DNA of 51,504 nt from DATBGO01 sp050011895 (lineage in GTDB: Bacteria; Actinomycetota; Actinomycetes; Streptosporangiales; Streptosporangiaceae), in assembly GCA_050011895.1 (NCBI GenBank), contig JBEKIF010000030.1, forward strand, positions 1 through 51,504. Direction: 5' to 3'. Both the position numbers and the translations under genes were made by a program. Under the pieces are notes generated by a model. The model was not told the origin of the DNA. It saw only the letters and a list, made by a program, of their open reading frames with translations, and searched no databases. Positions 18,001 through 25,411 of the stretch are shown one piece after another. Each line of letters begins with the position of its first letter. Positions within the stretch are counted from its first letter, which is position 1.

Positions 18001-18536
18001 ACATGCTTGCCGGCGTCGGCAAGGGTGAGCGCCGCGTGGATCCCCCCGATCCCGCCGCCGACGACGAGCACGTCCGGGTGGACCGGCGCGCGGCGCTGGT
18101 CCAGGTGCTCGTGCGCGGCAACGCGCCGCACCGCGCCGGCGACGAGCGCCCTCGCCTTCTCCGTCGCGTCCGCGCCATCGGCGGTTACCCAGCTCACGTG
18201 CTCGCGGATGCTCGCCATCTGGGAGTAGAAGGGGCTGATCCCGCCGGCCGCAGTGGCCCGCCGGAAAGTCGCCCCGTGCATGAGCGGCGAGCAGGAGGCG
18301 ACGACGACCCGGTTCACCAGGCCGTCGCGGATGTCCCGCTGGATCAGCCCCTGGCCCGGGTCCGAGCACATGAACTTGTAGTCGCGCGCGACCGCCACGC
18401 CAGGCAGCGAGGCGGTGGACGCGACTACGCGCTCGACATCGACCTTGGCGGCGATGTTCAGGCCGCAGTGACAGACGTACACGCCGACCTTCGCGGGCAG
18501 CGCCTCCCGCGACGGCTCTCCGTCAGCTCCGCACAT
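15057..18536 (-). CDS. hdrA: HdrA-like flavoprotein with inserted GltD/NfnB-like NAD(P)H module
   Basis: 1159 residues, far longer than a usual HdrA (about 650). Residues 1-290: HdrA N-terminus with CHCGLNIAAKVD, FMCSDPGQ and ASCSPLMHG (cluster ligands), FAD loop VVGGGIGGIHAAL (158-170) and a 4Fe-4S set at 256-266 (CTGCDLCVENC). Residues ~300-780: an insertion like glutamate synthase small chain/NfnB, with Cys307, 311, 350, 354, 358, FAD motif VVGSGPAGL (401-409), NAD(P) motif IVGGGNVAMDAART (530-543) and FAAGD (697-701). Residues ~790-1159: second half of HdrA, with CLDCGVCSECGQC (795-807), an HCVGSRD...CSRVCC region, and two C-terminal 4Fe-4S motifs (1092-1102 and 1123-1133). HdrA is the bifurcating flavin subunit; the insertion suggests an added NAD(P)H site. 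A 24-residue insertion with a partial repeat lies at about 539-572. Confidence 0.92.
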   Translation of the reverse strand: MCGADGEPSREALPAKVGVYVCHCGLNIAAKVDVERVVASTASLPGVAVARDYKFMCSDPGQGLIQRDIRDGLVNRVVVASCSPLMHGATFRRATAAGGISPFYSQMASIREHVSWVTADGADATEKARALVAGAVRRVAAHEHLDQRRAPVHPDVLVVGGGIGGIHAALTLADAGKHVYLVEREPCIGGQMAKFDKTFPTLDCAACILTPKMVQVGQHPNIDLLSFSEVEQVSGYVGSFKVKVRRKARYIDEDACTGCDLCVENCTWDGILSEFDHGLGTRPVAHKSFPQAVPAWPVIDRAGTSRCTFSCPAGVKAHGYVSLVRKGEYEKAFNLVLDATPLAGSLGRACYAQCEAECTRASLEGPLPIRRLKRFIADAHYERGAPAAVQAAALNGKQVAVVGSGPAGLTAAWQLARKGYRVKIFEAAPEPGGMLRLAIPDYRLPMSVVERDIENVTALGVEIATSTRVGNLDELRRAGYDAVLVATGAPASTGLGVPGEDLDGVVSGLEFLEAAKLGEAAGLEGKRAVIVGGGNVAMDAARTARRLAPPDELSEPEEFMVTDAARTARRLGAPEVIVAYRRGRSEMPAYPEEVEAAEQEGTRFSFQVSPVEVVGDEHRQVSGLRCVRTELGAPDASGRRRPEPVPGSEFVIACEVVIAAIGLTPDAMTLAPRLLTAANGTIRADPGTLQTDVPYVFAAGDVVSGALDIAHAVGRGQRAAFMIDRWLRGAELDPASFDATLPVVDKADVLAKQHPARGRLDPRAPATRLAAAPADFSELEPPLTEAEARYGAERCLDCGVCSECGQCIAVCEAGAIDLTMRDTEVELDVGAIVVATGFKPFDARRIPEYGYGRYPNVYTAPEVERLLNASGPTQGEIVLRSGERPKTVGIIHCVGSRDARYNSYCSRVCCMYSLKLAHLIKERTGAEVYSFYIDMRTPGKGYEEFYEKVMKEGVRLIRGRVVEVSDEADPAGATGKLVLRAEDTLAGVVRQIPVDMVVLAVAMEPQADAEQVGRLLNISCGSEGFYTERHPKLAPVSTFTDGVFLAGACQGPKDIPDTVAQAGAAAAEALVMVDRGSVELEPSTAFVDAAKCSGCRTCLGLCPFGALSFDAEADVAVANEVLCKGCGVCVAACPSGAMQQHLFTDEQILAELEGVLKGV

Positions 18537-19443
18537 GGCTACCTCCCTGCGCCACTGCGGGCTCCGGCAGCCGCCAGCGCAGCATCCGGTGGACGCCGAG
18601 CGCCCGCTCGTCGAGCCCTAGCGCGGTGCCCAGCAATTGCGTAAAGAAACCGACCGTGATGTCGACAGGCTCGCCGAACTGGCGGGCCATCTGGCCCTGG
18701 AACGCCTCGAGGTTGAACTGGCACAGCGGGCAGACCGTGGCGATCGCGTCTGCGCCGCGCCGCTTCGCGTCCAGCAGCAGCCGGTGACTGAGCCGCAGTG
18801 TCGCTTCGGGCAGCGCGCCGATGAGCGGGCCGCCGCAGTAGCAAGAGCCGCCGCAGCAGCGCGTCCGCAGCGGCCAGTCGATGGGCTCAGCGCCGGCCGC
18901 CGCGAGCAGCCGCTCCATCGACGTCGGCGCGCGCCGGTCGTCGAAGGTCGCGTACGGGCGCACCAGCAGGCAGCCGTAGTAGCAGGCGACGCGCAGCCCC
19001 CCGAGCGGCCGGACGGCGGCTTCAGCGATCCGGTCAAGTCCGATGTCGTTCACGAGCACGTCCACCGGGTGCCGGGCCCGGGCACGGCCCTCATACCGCA
19101 GCCCGGCCGCGCCCAGCGCCCCGCCGACGCGAGCGGCCATCGCCCCGCCGTCGGCGAACGTGCGCTCGGTCTTGAGCAGCGCGCGGTAGCAGCCTGCGCA
19201 CGGAGCAATGACGTCGACCGGCCCGGGACCGGGCCGCGCGCCCTCGGCCAGCGCGAGATTGCGGGCAGCCAGGGCGACCGCCTTGGCAGCGTCGACGGCG
19301 GGGTACCCCGAGGCACCGCAGCAGTTCCAGTCCTCGAGCTCGTCCAGGCCGGTCCCGAGCGCCCCGAACACCGCACGCAGCGACTCCTCATAGGACCGGC
19401 CGGTCCCGTTCGCCGAGCATCCGGGGTAATAGGTGTAGCTCAT
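18523..19443 (-). CDS. hdrB: heterodisulfide reductase subunit B-like protein (HdrB)
   Basis: HdrB holds the catalytic non-cubane 4Fe-4S clusters that reduce disulfides. This 306-residue protein has two CCG domains. The first is Cys9 in YYPGCSA, CCG at 41-43, and PCAGC at 81-85. The second is YYGC at 155-158, CCGGSC at 196-201, and CPLC at 238-241; spacings fit the family. The substrate in a non-methanogen is unknown, since coenzyme M and coenzyme B are not expected. The stop overlaps the hdrA start by 14 bases, and its start overlaps the hdrC stop. Confidence 0.92.
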   Translation of the reverse strand: MSYTYYPGCSANGTGRSYEESLRAVFGALGTGLDELEDWNCCGASGYPAVDAAKAVALAARNLALAEGARPGPGPVDVIAPCAGCYRALLKTERTFADGGAMAARVGGALGAAGLRYEGRARARHPVDVLVNDIGLDRIAEAAVRPLGGLRVACYYGCLLVRPYATFDDRRAPTSMERLLAAAGAEPIDWPLRTRCCGGSCYCGGPLIGALPEATLRLSHRLLLDAKRRGADAIATVCPLCQFNLEAFQGQMARQFGEPVDITVGFFTQLLGTALGLDERALGVHRMLRWRLPEPAVAQGGSHVRS

Positions 19444-20003
19444 GTGTGCTCCCCAGTTGTCGCATTGAGGGCATCGAAGACCCTCCGCAGCTGTGCCGGT
19501 TCACGCACCGAGTCAGACCGCAGCGGCAGCCGTCCCCGCCGTATCAGGCGCAGCGCCACCGGCGCGTACCGCAGCAGCAGGAACGGCCGGGTCCGCAGGT
19601 ACAGGAACAGCGAGATCCACGCCTCGCTGCTCCGTCCGCGCCTGTCAACTAAACGGACGAACTGGAGCGCCAGGACGGGAGTGACGAACCGCCGCGGATA
19701 GACGCCAGCGCGTATCGACGCCCGCTTCAGTGCGTAGATCGACTCGGTCAGCGGGAGCTGCTTCGGGCATTCGACCGTGCACGCGTAGCAGGATGTGCAG
19801 GCCCAGATGGCGTGGCTGCGCAGAACACCGTCGTAGCCGCCGGCCATCAGCATTGCGTTGAGGACCCGCGGAGAATGGTCCATGTACTCGATCATCGGGC
19901 AGACGACGCTGCACGTGCCGCACTGTATGCAGGACTGCGGCAGGAGCCCGTCGGCTGCATCCACCGCCCGGCCTGGCGCAAGCTCCAGCGACTCTCGGCT
20001 CAC
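19440..20003 (-). CDS. hdrC: heterodisulfide reductase subunit C-like protein (HdrC)
   Basis: HdrC is the ferredoxin-like subunit passing electrons from HdrA to HdrB. This 187-residue protein has two 4Fe-4S motifs, CIQCGTCSVVCP (Cys25/28/31/35) and CTSCYACTVECP (Cys69/72/75/79), and a basic C-terminal half with two hydrophobic patches (FVTPVLALQFV, AWISLFLYL). The start is taken as GTG 20003 because GGGAGG lies seven bases upstream and the 48 residues of the longer reading (from 20147) are unlike the family. First gene of the eight-gene operon; a CRP-type site lies about 230 bases upstream. Confidence 0.9.
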   Translation of the reverse strand: MSRESLELAPGRAVDAADGLLPQSCIQCGTCSVVCPMIEYMDHSPRVLNAMLMAGGYDGVLRSHAIWACTSCYACTVECPKQLPLTESIYALKRASIRAGVYPRRFVTPVLALQFVRLVDRRGRSSEAWISLFLYLRTRPFLLLRYAPVALRLIRRGRLPLRSDSVREPAQLRRVFDALNATTGEHT

Positions 20004-20232
20004 GGGATACCTCCCGCCCCTGGCACATGGCCAGCGCTTGAGATTCCTTATCGGAACATGTCGCCGGTCGGCCCTGACAGGGGCCAAAGGTTCATTGCCA
20101 AAGAGCCCAAAGTCCCATTCCCCAGGGCTTGCGCCATACTGCGCCATACCGGGGAGTTGTCTGAGCGATAGGAAGAGGGCTTCGGGTCAGGCATCGCCTT
20201 GAGTGGCCAGCGGGCTAACCACTGATTGGCCC

Positions 20233-20248
20233 TGTGACTTGAATCACT
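20233..20248. promoter_or_regulatory. CRP/FNR-family-like site upstream of the hydrogenase operon
   Basis: TGTGACTTGAATCACT matches the palindrome TGTGA-N6-TCACA of Crp-family regulators with one mismatch. It lies about 230 bases before the hdrC start. The region 20004-20515 otherwise holds a tandem TGCGCCATAC repeat (about 20130-20150) and an IS110 relic. No core promoter was identified with confidence. Confidence 0.4.
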
Positions 20249-20299
20249 GCCCCCAGCGGGCGGCTCCGCTGGTTGCTGAGGATCGCGGCAGCTCGCAGC

Positions 20300-20475
20300 A
20301 TGAATAACACATCAATTCAGCTGTTAGCAAAATGCGAGCGGCCGCCCGAACTCGAACAATGCATCGACCAGGATTTTGAGCACCACCCGGACGCTGCGAT
20401 CTATCACAGCATGCCCGCGCTCGCTCCGCTCCTCAGGGCGGCTGCTCGGCGAGTCGGCGACGATCCGGCCTGATC
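20300..20475 (+). pseudogene. IS110-family transposase relic
   Basis: Reads LEQCIDQDFEHHPDAAIYHSMP, then LAPLLR and, in the next frame, RLLGE, then back to GDDPA. IS110 transposases have this order (Ala/Glu-rich helix, HPD...Y.S.PG.G..L..R.LGE.GDDP) just before their C-terminal transposase domain. Frame changes around 20420-20455 and the absence of both the N-terminal DEDD domain and the rest of the C-terminus show a short dead fragment. It lies between the hdrC promoter region and the isomerase-like gene. Confidence 0.6.
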
Positions 20476-20515
20476 CTGCCAGCCGCCGCGCGTCCACCTC
20501 GGTAATCCGCGTGCG

Positions 20516-20815
20516 CTACTCGGGCTGCGTCTCGCCGACCAGGGTCGGCGAGAGCATCTCGGCCAGCGGGAGCACTTCATAGCTGGCCATGTTGTAGACG
20601 GGAGCCTGCGCGAGGAGGTTGTCGAGTTCCTCGTTGGAGTCCACGTTGTAGATCCAGGCACCACCATGCCCACCCACCAGGTGGTACCGCGCCTCAAGCT
20701 TGCCCTCCTCCAGCAGCCGGGCGCCGTAGTCCTGCTGCCGGAAGACGGCCCGGGCCACCCCCGGGTTCGCCCGGCCTAGCTCCAGCTTCCAGAGGACCAG
20801 GAACTTGCCAGCCAT
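20516..20815 (-). CDS. muconolactone isomerase-like small protein
   Basis: A 99-residue protein resembling the muconolactone delta-isomerase/dimeric alpha-beta barrel fold: FLVLWKLELGRANPGVARAVF, then LLEEGKLEARYHLVGGHGGAWIYNVDSNEELDNLLAQAP and the end YEVLPLAEM. In true muconolactone isomerases this fold acts in the beta-ketoadipate pathway, but no catechol or ketoadipate genes are nearby, so a generic small oxygenase-like or signalling role is as likely. ATG 20815 follows GAGGAGGAG; another ATG at 20818 is too close to that site. It faces hypC across a 240-base gap. Confidence 0.65.
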   Translation of the reverse strand: MAGKFLVLWKLELGRANPGVARAVFRQQDYGARLLEEGKLEARYHLVGGHGGAWIYNVDSNEELDNLLAQAPVYNMASYEVLPLAEMLSPTLVGETQPE

Positions 20816-21055
20816 CATCTCCTCCTCGATGGAGCCAAGCGATGCCAATCTGCACCAAAGCGTAGCGCTGCCCGGCCCTCTTGCCGGGCCTGAACCATGG
20901 TGCCAGGCTGAGTAAGACGCAAGGCGGCACTGCCACGCCGCCCGCTGCCGCCCGAGCTGCCGGGATGCCAGGAAATGACACGCCGCGTCGGGTCGGCGCG
21001 CGGACGCGCCGGCTAGGTCATCGACGGTGACCGATGAGCGCTGAAGGGATGTTTC

Positions 21056-21328
21056 ATGTGCCTCGGCATACCGGGTGAGGTGATCGAGCTCCTCGCTGGC
21101 CGGCCGGATCTGGCTAGGGTGGAGGTGAGCGGCGCCCGGCGGGTGATCAACGTCGGCCTGCTCGCCGACGACCCGCCCGCACCTGGTGAGTGGGTGCTGA
21201 TCCACGTCGGCTTCGCCTTGTCGAAGATTGACGAGGACGAGGCTGCGGAGGTCCTGATGTTCCTCGAGGGGATCGGTCAGGCCAATGCTGACGAGCTCGC
21301 CGCGCTCGCGCAAGCACCGATCGAATGA
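21056..21328 (+). CDS. hypC: hydrogenase assembly chaperone HypC/HupF
   Basis: HypC (90 residues) carries the Fe(CN)2CO group with HypD and docks on the large-subunit precursor. The start MCLGIPGEVIEL retains the essential Cys2, and VLIHVGFALSKIDEDEA is the conserved C-terminal core. The usual C-terminal helix follows. It lies on the opposite strand from the hydrogenase operon, 1 kb upstream of it. A recognisable but broken hypD start follows at once, suggesting it was once the first gene of a hypCD(E) cluster. Confidence 0.92.
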   Translation: MCLGIPGEVIELLAGRPDLARVEVSGARRVINVGLLADDPPAPGEWVLIHVGFALSKIDEDEAAEVLMFLEGIGQANADELAALAQAPIE

Positions 21329-21344
21329 CGGGAGAGCCGGGGAC

Positions 21345-21503
21345 CTGCGGTTTGCCGGCGAATTCCGTGCTGCCGAGAAGGCGCATGCGCTCGCCGCGAA
21401 GATCACGGCGCGCTGAGTCGGCGGGCCGCGCAAGCTCATGGCGGTGCGGGCGGGCCCGCCCGCAGGTGGTGACGTGATCCGGACTGCTGCGGCGAGCCGC
21501 TAA
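21345..21503 (+). pseudogene. hypD: hypD remnant (N-terminus only, with in-frame stop)
   Basis: Sixteen bases after the hypC stop one frame reads L-R-F-A-G-E-F-R-A-A-E-K-A-H-A-L-A-A-K-I, then R, a TGA at 21414-21416, and then VGGPRKLMAVRAG before TAA. HypD proteins begin with the same order: (M)-hydrophobic-DEFRD...A..LA..I, followed about eight residues later by KLMEVCGGH. The initiator is CTG, the Cys-Gly-Gly motif is degraded and the other ~330 residues are missing. This is a dead gene fragment; a functional HypD must come from elsewhere if the hydrogenase is active. Confidence 0.6.
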
Positions 21504-21527
21504 GCCGCCAGCGGCCGGTCTTTTTTT
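21496..21527 (+). terminator. intrinsic-type terminator after hypC/hypD remnant
   Basis: GCCGCT (21496-21501) and AGCGGC (21510-21515) form a six-pair stem with an eight-base loop, followed five bases later by a run of seven T (21521-21527). A second T-run is at about 21592-21599. The U-tract is unusual for this GC-rich window and supports termination of hypC transcription before the aldehyde dehydrogenase promoter. Confidence 0.5.
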
Positions 21528-21617
21528 CTGGCCACTGACGGCGCTCCTGTGCCCCGCTGCCGGCAATTTAGGCCTGCAACGCGTTTGCGCTCTTTTTTTA
21601 ACCCTGTAGAGTAGAAA

Positions 21618-21629
21618 TGTATATCTACA
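21618..21629. promoter_or_regulatory. TGTATATCTACA, candidate TetR operator upstream of aldehyde dehydrogenase
   Basis: This 12-mer differs from TGTAGNNCTACA by one base. TGTAG half-sites flank it at 21605-21609 and 21632-21636, giving a cluster of half-sites in an AT-rich promoter-like stretch 73 bases before the aldehyde dehydrogenase start. The same element borders the TetR gene at 45560. Confidence 0.45.
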
Positions 21630-21701
21630 AATGTAGGCGTGCGCATATAAAGTGCTGGCCGGCCGCAATCGGCGGCTGCTTCCACGGCGCCGCCAAGGGA
21701 G

Positions 21702-23201
<1,500 letters not shown>

Positions 23202-23212
23202 ATCAGTAACCC

Positions 23213-23248
23213 TAGCCGGGGCCGGACCGACAGGTCCGGTCCCGGTTA
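23213..23248. terminator. strong hairpin terminator after aldehyde dehydrogenase
   Basis: Bases 23213-23228 pair with 23233-23248 through 16 continuous pairs (two are G-U) around the loop GACA. It begins 12 bases after the stop codon. The T-run is missing, as in many actinomycete terminators. Confidence 0.75.
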
Positions 23249-23441
23249 CGTGCCGGGCTCGTCGGCCGCGATCGCAGACGTCGCAATCTGCCCGGTCCGG
23301 CGTCCGCCAGATCGCAGTCTCGGGCCGGCCGCGATGCGCGGTCCGCTGCCCAGTTGGTCGGCGTGAGAACCTGACGTGAAGGCCTGCCTGAGTGCAAGCT
23401 CAACTCGGTCGGGGCGGCGGCGAGATTCTGGATGGCGCGAG

Positions 23442-24443
23442 ATGCCCGAGCCGGGCAGGATGAGTGATGACCCCGGTGATCAGCACGCCGGTGAAGCCGA
23501 CCGTGACGTCACCGCGTTCCGGAGGCTGGCTGAAGCGACCCAGTTGCGCCTGGGTCCGGTCAGGCAGTGGTTGGCGCGGTATGAGCACCTTCCCGTGGTC
23601 GATGTCATCGCCGGGACCTACCGGCGAGATCGGGAATCGGCAGGGCCGGTCCTGGGTAGCGCGATCGCGTTTCGCCTGTTTCTGTTTTTCGTGCCGTTCC
23701 TGGTCCTTGTGGTCGGCATCGCCGGGTTCGCTTCTGGATTCGTCGATGCCCGCGCCGTCAGCAGCACTGCTGGTGTGTCCGGTAGCCTCGGGGCGCAGAT
23801 CAGCGAGGCTTTTCACCAGCCTGAGGTCACGCGATGGTTCGCGGTGCTGATCGGCCTATTCGGGGTGCTGACTGCAGGCCGGTCGTTGAGCAGGGTCCTG
23901 CGGGCAGCCAGCGCAGCCGCGTGGCGGCTGCCGCTGACGGGGACTCGATCTTCGTTGCGCACGGCGGGCGGGGTCGCGGGCCTGATCTGTGGCATGGCCC
24001 TGATCGCTATTCTGGTGAATCGAGTCCGGGAGGACCTGGGACTGGGCGTTGCGGGGCTTGCCTTTGTCCCGGCCCTGGTGATCTACGGGTTGGCGTGGCT
24101 CGGCGTCTCGATGATGCTGCCGCGTGTCACCGATGACCCGGGAGCGCTGCTGCCAGGATCCTTGCTCGTGGCTCTGACCATCACGGTCATGCACGCCATC
24201 AGTGAGTTCTATCTTCCGGACCGGCTCGGCCGCGCAAGCCAGCTCTACGGAGCGATTGGCACGACCGTCGTGACGCTGGGATGGTTCTTCATTCTCGGGA
24301 GAGGAATCGTGCTTGCCATGGAGCTGAACGCGGCAGTCTACGAGCGGTACGGAAGCATTTCTCAGGTCGTGTTCTCGCTCCCATTCTTCCGGGTCCTAGC
24401 TCGCAGGTCTGCGCGCGTGCGCAGTTTCTTCGGACTCCAGTAG
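23442..24443 (+). CDS. YihY/BrkB-family inner-membrane protein (second copy)
   Basis: Membrane protein of 333 residues, about six helices, related to the protein at 6629-7540. Typical segments are PVLGSAIAFRLFLFFVPFLVLVVGIAGFASG, WFAVLIGLFGVLTAGRSLSRVLRAA and GAIGTTVVTLGWFFILGRGIVLAMELNAAVYERYG, the last being characteristic of the family end (L-x-x-E-x-N-A). The N-terminal ~50 residues are polar. The start is uncertain: ATG 23442 or 23460, neither with a strong ribosome binding site. The two copies differ widely, so they are old paralogues rather than a recent duplication. Confidence 0.8.
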   Translation: MPEPGRMSDDPGDQHAGEADRDVTAFRRLAEATQLRLGPVRQWLARYEHLPVVDVIAGTYRRDRESAGPVLGSAIAFRLFLFFVPFLVLVVGIAGFASGFVDARAVSSTAGVSGSLGAQISEAFHQPEVTRWFAVLIGLFGVLTAGRSLSRVLRAASAAAWRLPLTGTRSSLRTAGGVAGLICGMALIAILVNRVREDLGLGVAGLAFVPALVIYGLAWLGVSMMLPRVTDDPGALLPGSLLVALTITVMHAISEFYLPDRLGRASQLYGAIGTTVVTLGWFFILGRGIVLAMELNAAVYERYGSISQVVFSLPFFRVLARRSARVRSFFGLQ

Positions 24444-24449
24444 CCGCCC

Positions 24450-24510
24450 CGGACCCATCCCCCCACCTGGACTGGGCCGGCCGCGCGGTTCTGGCCGCGC
24501 TGATCCGGTC
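24450..24510 (+). pseudogene. short transposase relic (same family as at 11036)
   Basis: The plus strand just after the YihY stop reads PHLDWAGRAVLAALIR, nearly the same as the DWADRAVLAALIRLLP core of the relic at 11036-11258, and then loses resemblance. Only about 20 codons remain. It shows that this transposase family once inserted at more than one site in the window. Confidence 0.55.
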
Positions 24511-24708
24511 GAGTGCCTCGCGAACCACGCTGGCGAGCCAAGATGCCCTGAGCTGCGGCTTACCAACTCGCCGCGGGTGAGAAGGCCGCAGGATGGGACA
24601 GGAATGAGTCTTCAGCCGCCAGCTGCGCAGATTCAGCGTACGGGCGGGCACCGTCGGCGCTGCGTACAATACGAGCGGCGGTGGTATCGACGCGACGTGA
24701 GGTGGGCG

Positions 24709-24930
24709 ATGAGCCAGGCTGGGCGGATTCTGAAAGTGGTGCTGCTCGCCGGGACGGCAGCAGGGATCGTCTTCGCGGTCGTCAAGCTCCGGCGCACACG
24801 GGAACTCGCCCTCCAGACCGTCAGTGACATCGAAGCTCAGATCGACGCTCTGGACCCGGTCACCAGAGCCGCAGTCGTGGCGAAGCTGTCCGCCGATGCG
24901 GCCAAGGACGTCAAAGCGAGAAGCGGCTGA
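24709..24930 (+). CDS. small single-helix membrane protein, hypothetical
   Basis: Predicted 73-residue protein MSQAGRILKVVLLAGTAAG..., with one transmembrane helix (about 8-26), a basic stop-transfer stretch (KLRRTRE) and a polar cytoplasmic tail with DIEAQIDALDPVTRAAVVAKLSADAAKDVK. ATG 24709 is preceded by GAGGTG; a longer reading from 24604 adds Arg-rich residues without a better site. No family recognised. Confidence 0.55.
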   Translation: MSQAGRILKVVLLAGTAAGIVFAVVKLRRTRELALQTVSDIEAQIDALDPVTRAAVVAKLSADAAKDVKARSG

Positions 24931-25091
24931 TATCCGCCGGCCAGGCTTGAGGCGTGCGCTCCAGCCTCGACCTGCTGAGTCTGCCGCACCAGCGCGGCTG
25001 GCCTTACCGTCCGGCTTCAGGCAGGTCCGCCTGAGCCCCGCCTACGGCAGCCCTGCAGAGATGGGCGACCAGGGTGTAGCAAGATGGGAGC

Positions 25092-25406
25092 ATGCTTGTC
25101 GTCCACGTTCATGTGCGTGTCCGGCCCGAGCGCGCCGAGGACTTCCTGGCCGCGACAGTTGTCAATGCGCGAGCGTCGCTGGCCGAGCCCGGCGTGCTGC
25201 GTTTCGACGTCATCCAGGACGACGCCGATCCGGCGCACGTGGTCTTGACGGAGGTCTACCGGGACGCGGACGCGGCGGCGGCGCATAAGGCGACTCCGCA
25301 CTATGCGACCTGGCGGGACACGGTCGCGGAGATGATGGCGCAGCCGCGGGCGTCCACCAAATTCGCTGTCGTCTTCCCGCCCGGGCCCGGCGACTGGGCG
25401 AGCTGA
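25092..25406 (+). CDS. antibiotic biosynthesis monooxygenase-domain protein (ABM)
   Basis: A 104-residue dimeric alpha-beta barrel of the ABM family (quinol monooxygenases, LsrG-like enzymes). It shows the first strand MLVVHVHVRVRPERAEDFLAATV, the core EPGVLRFDVIQDDADPAHVVLTEVYRDADAAAAHKATPHYATW and a final strand FAVVFPP; the V-x-x-Y-x(4,8)-A..H pattern is intact. Its stop is five bases before the start of the iron alcohol dehydrogenase gene, so the two are co-translated and probably act on the same compound. Confidence 0.85.
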   Translation: MLVVHVHVRVRPERAEDFLAATVVNARASLAEPGVLRFDVIQDDADPAHVVLTEVYRDADAAAAHKATPHYATWRDTVAEMMAQPRASTKFAVVFPPGPGDWAS

Positions 25407-25411
25407 CCGCC

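Noticed and set aside
17583..18644. 353-codon plus-strand reading frame
   Set aside because: Antisense of hdrA/hdrB with no recognisable domain.
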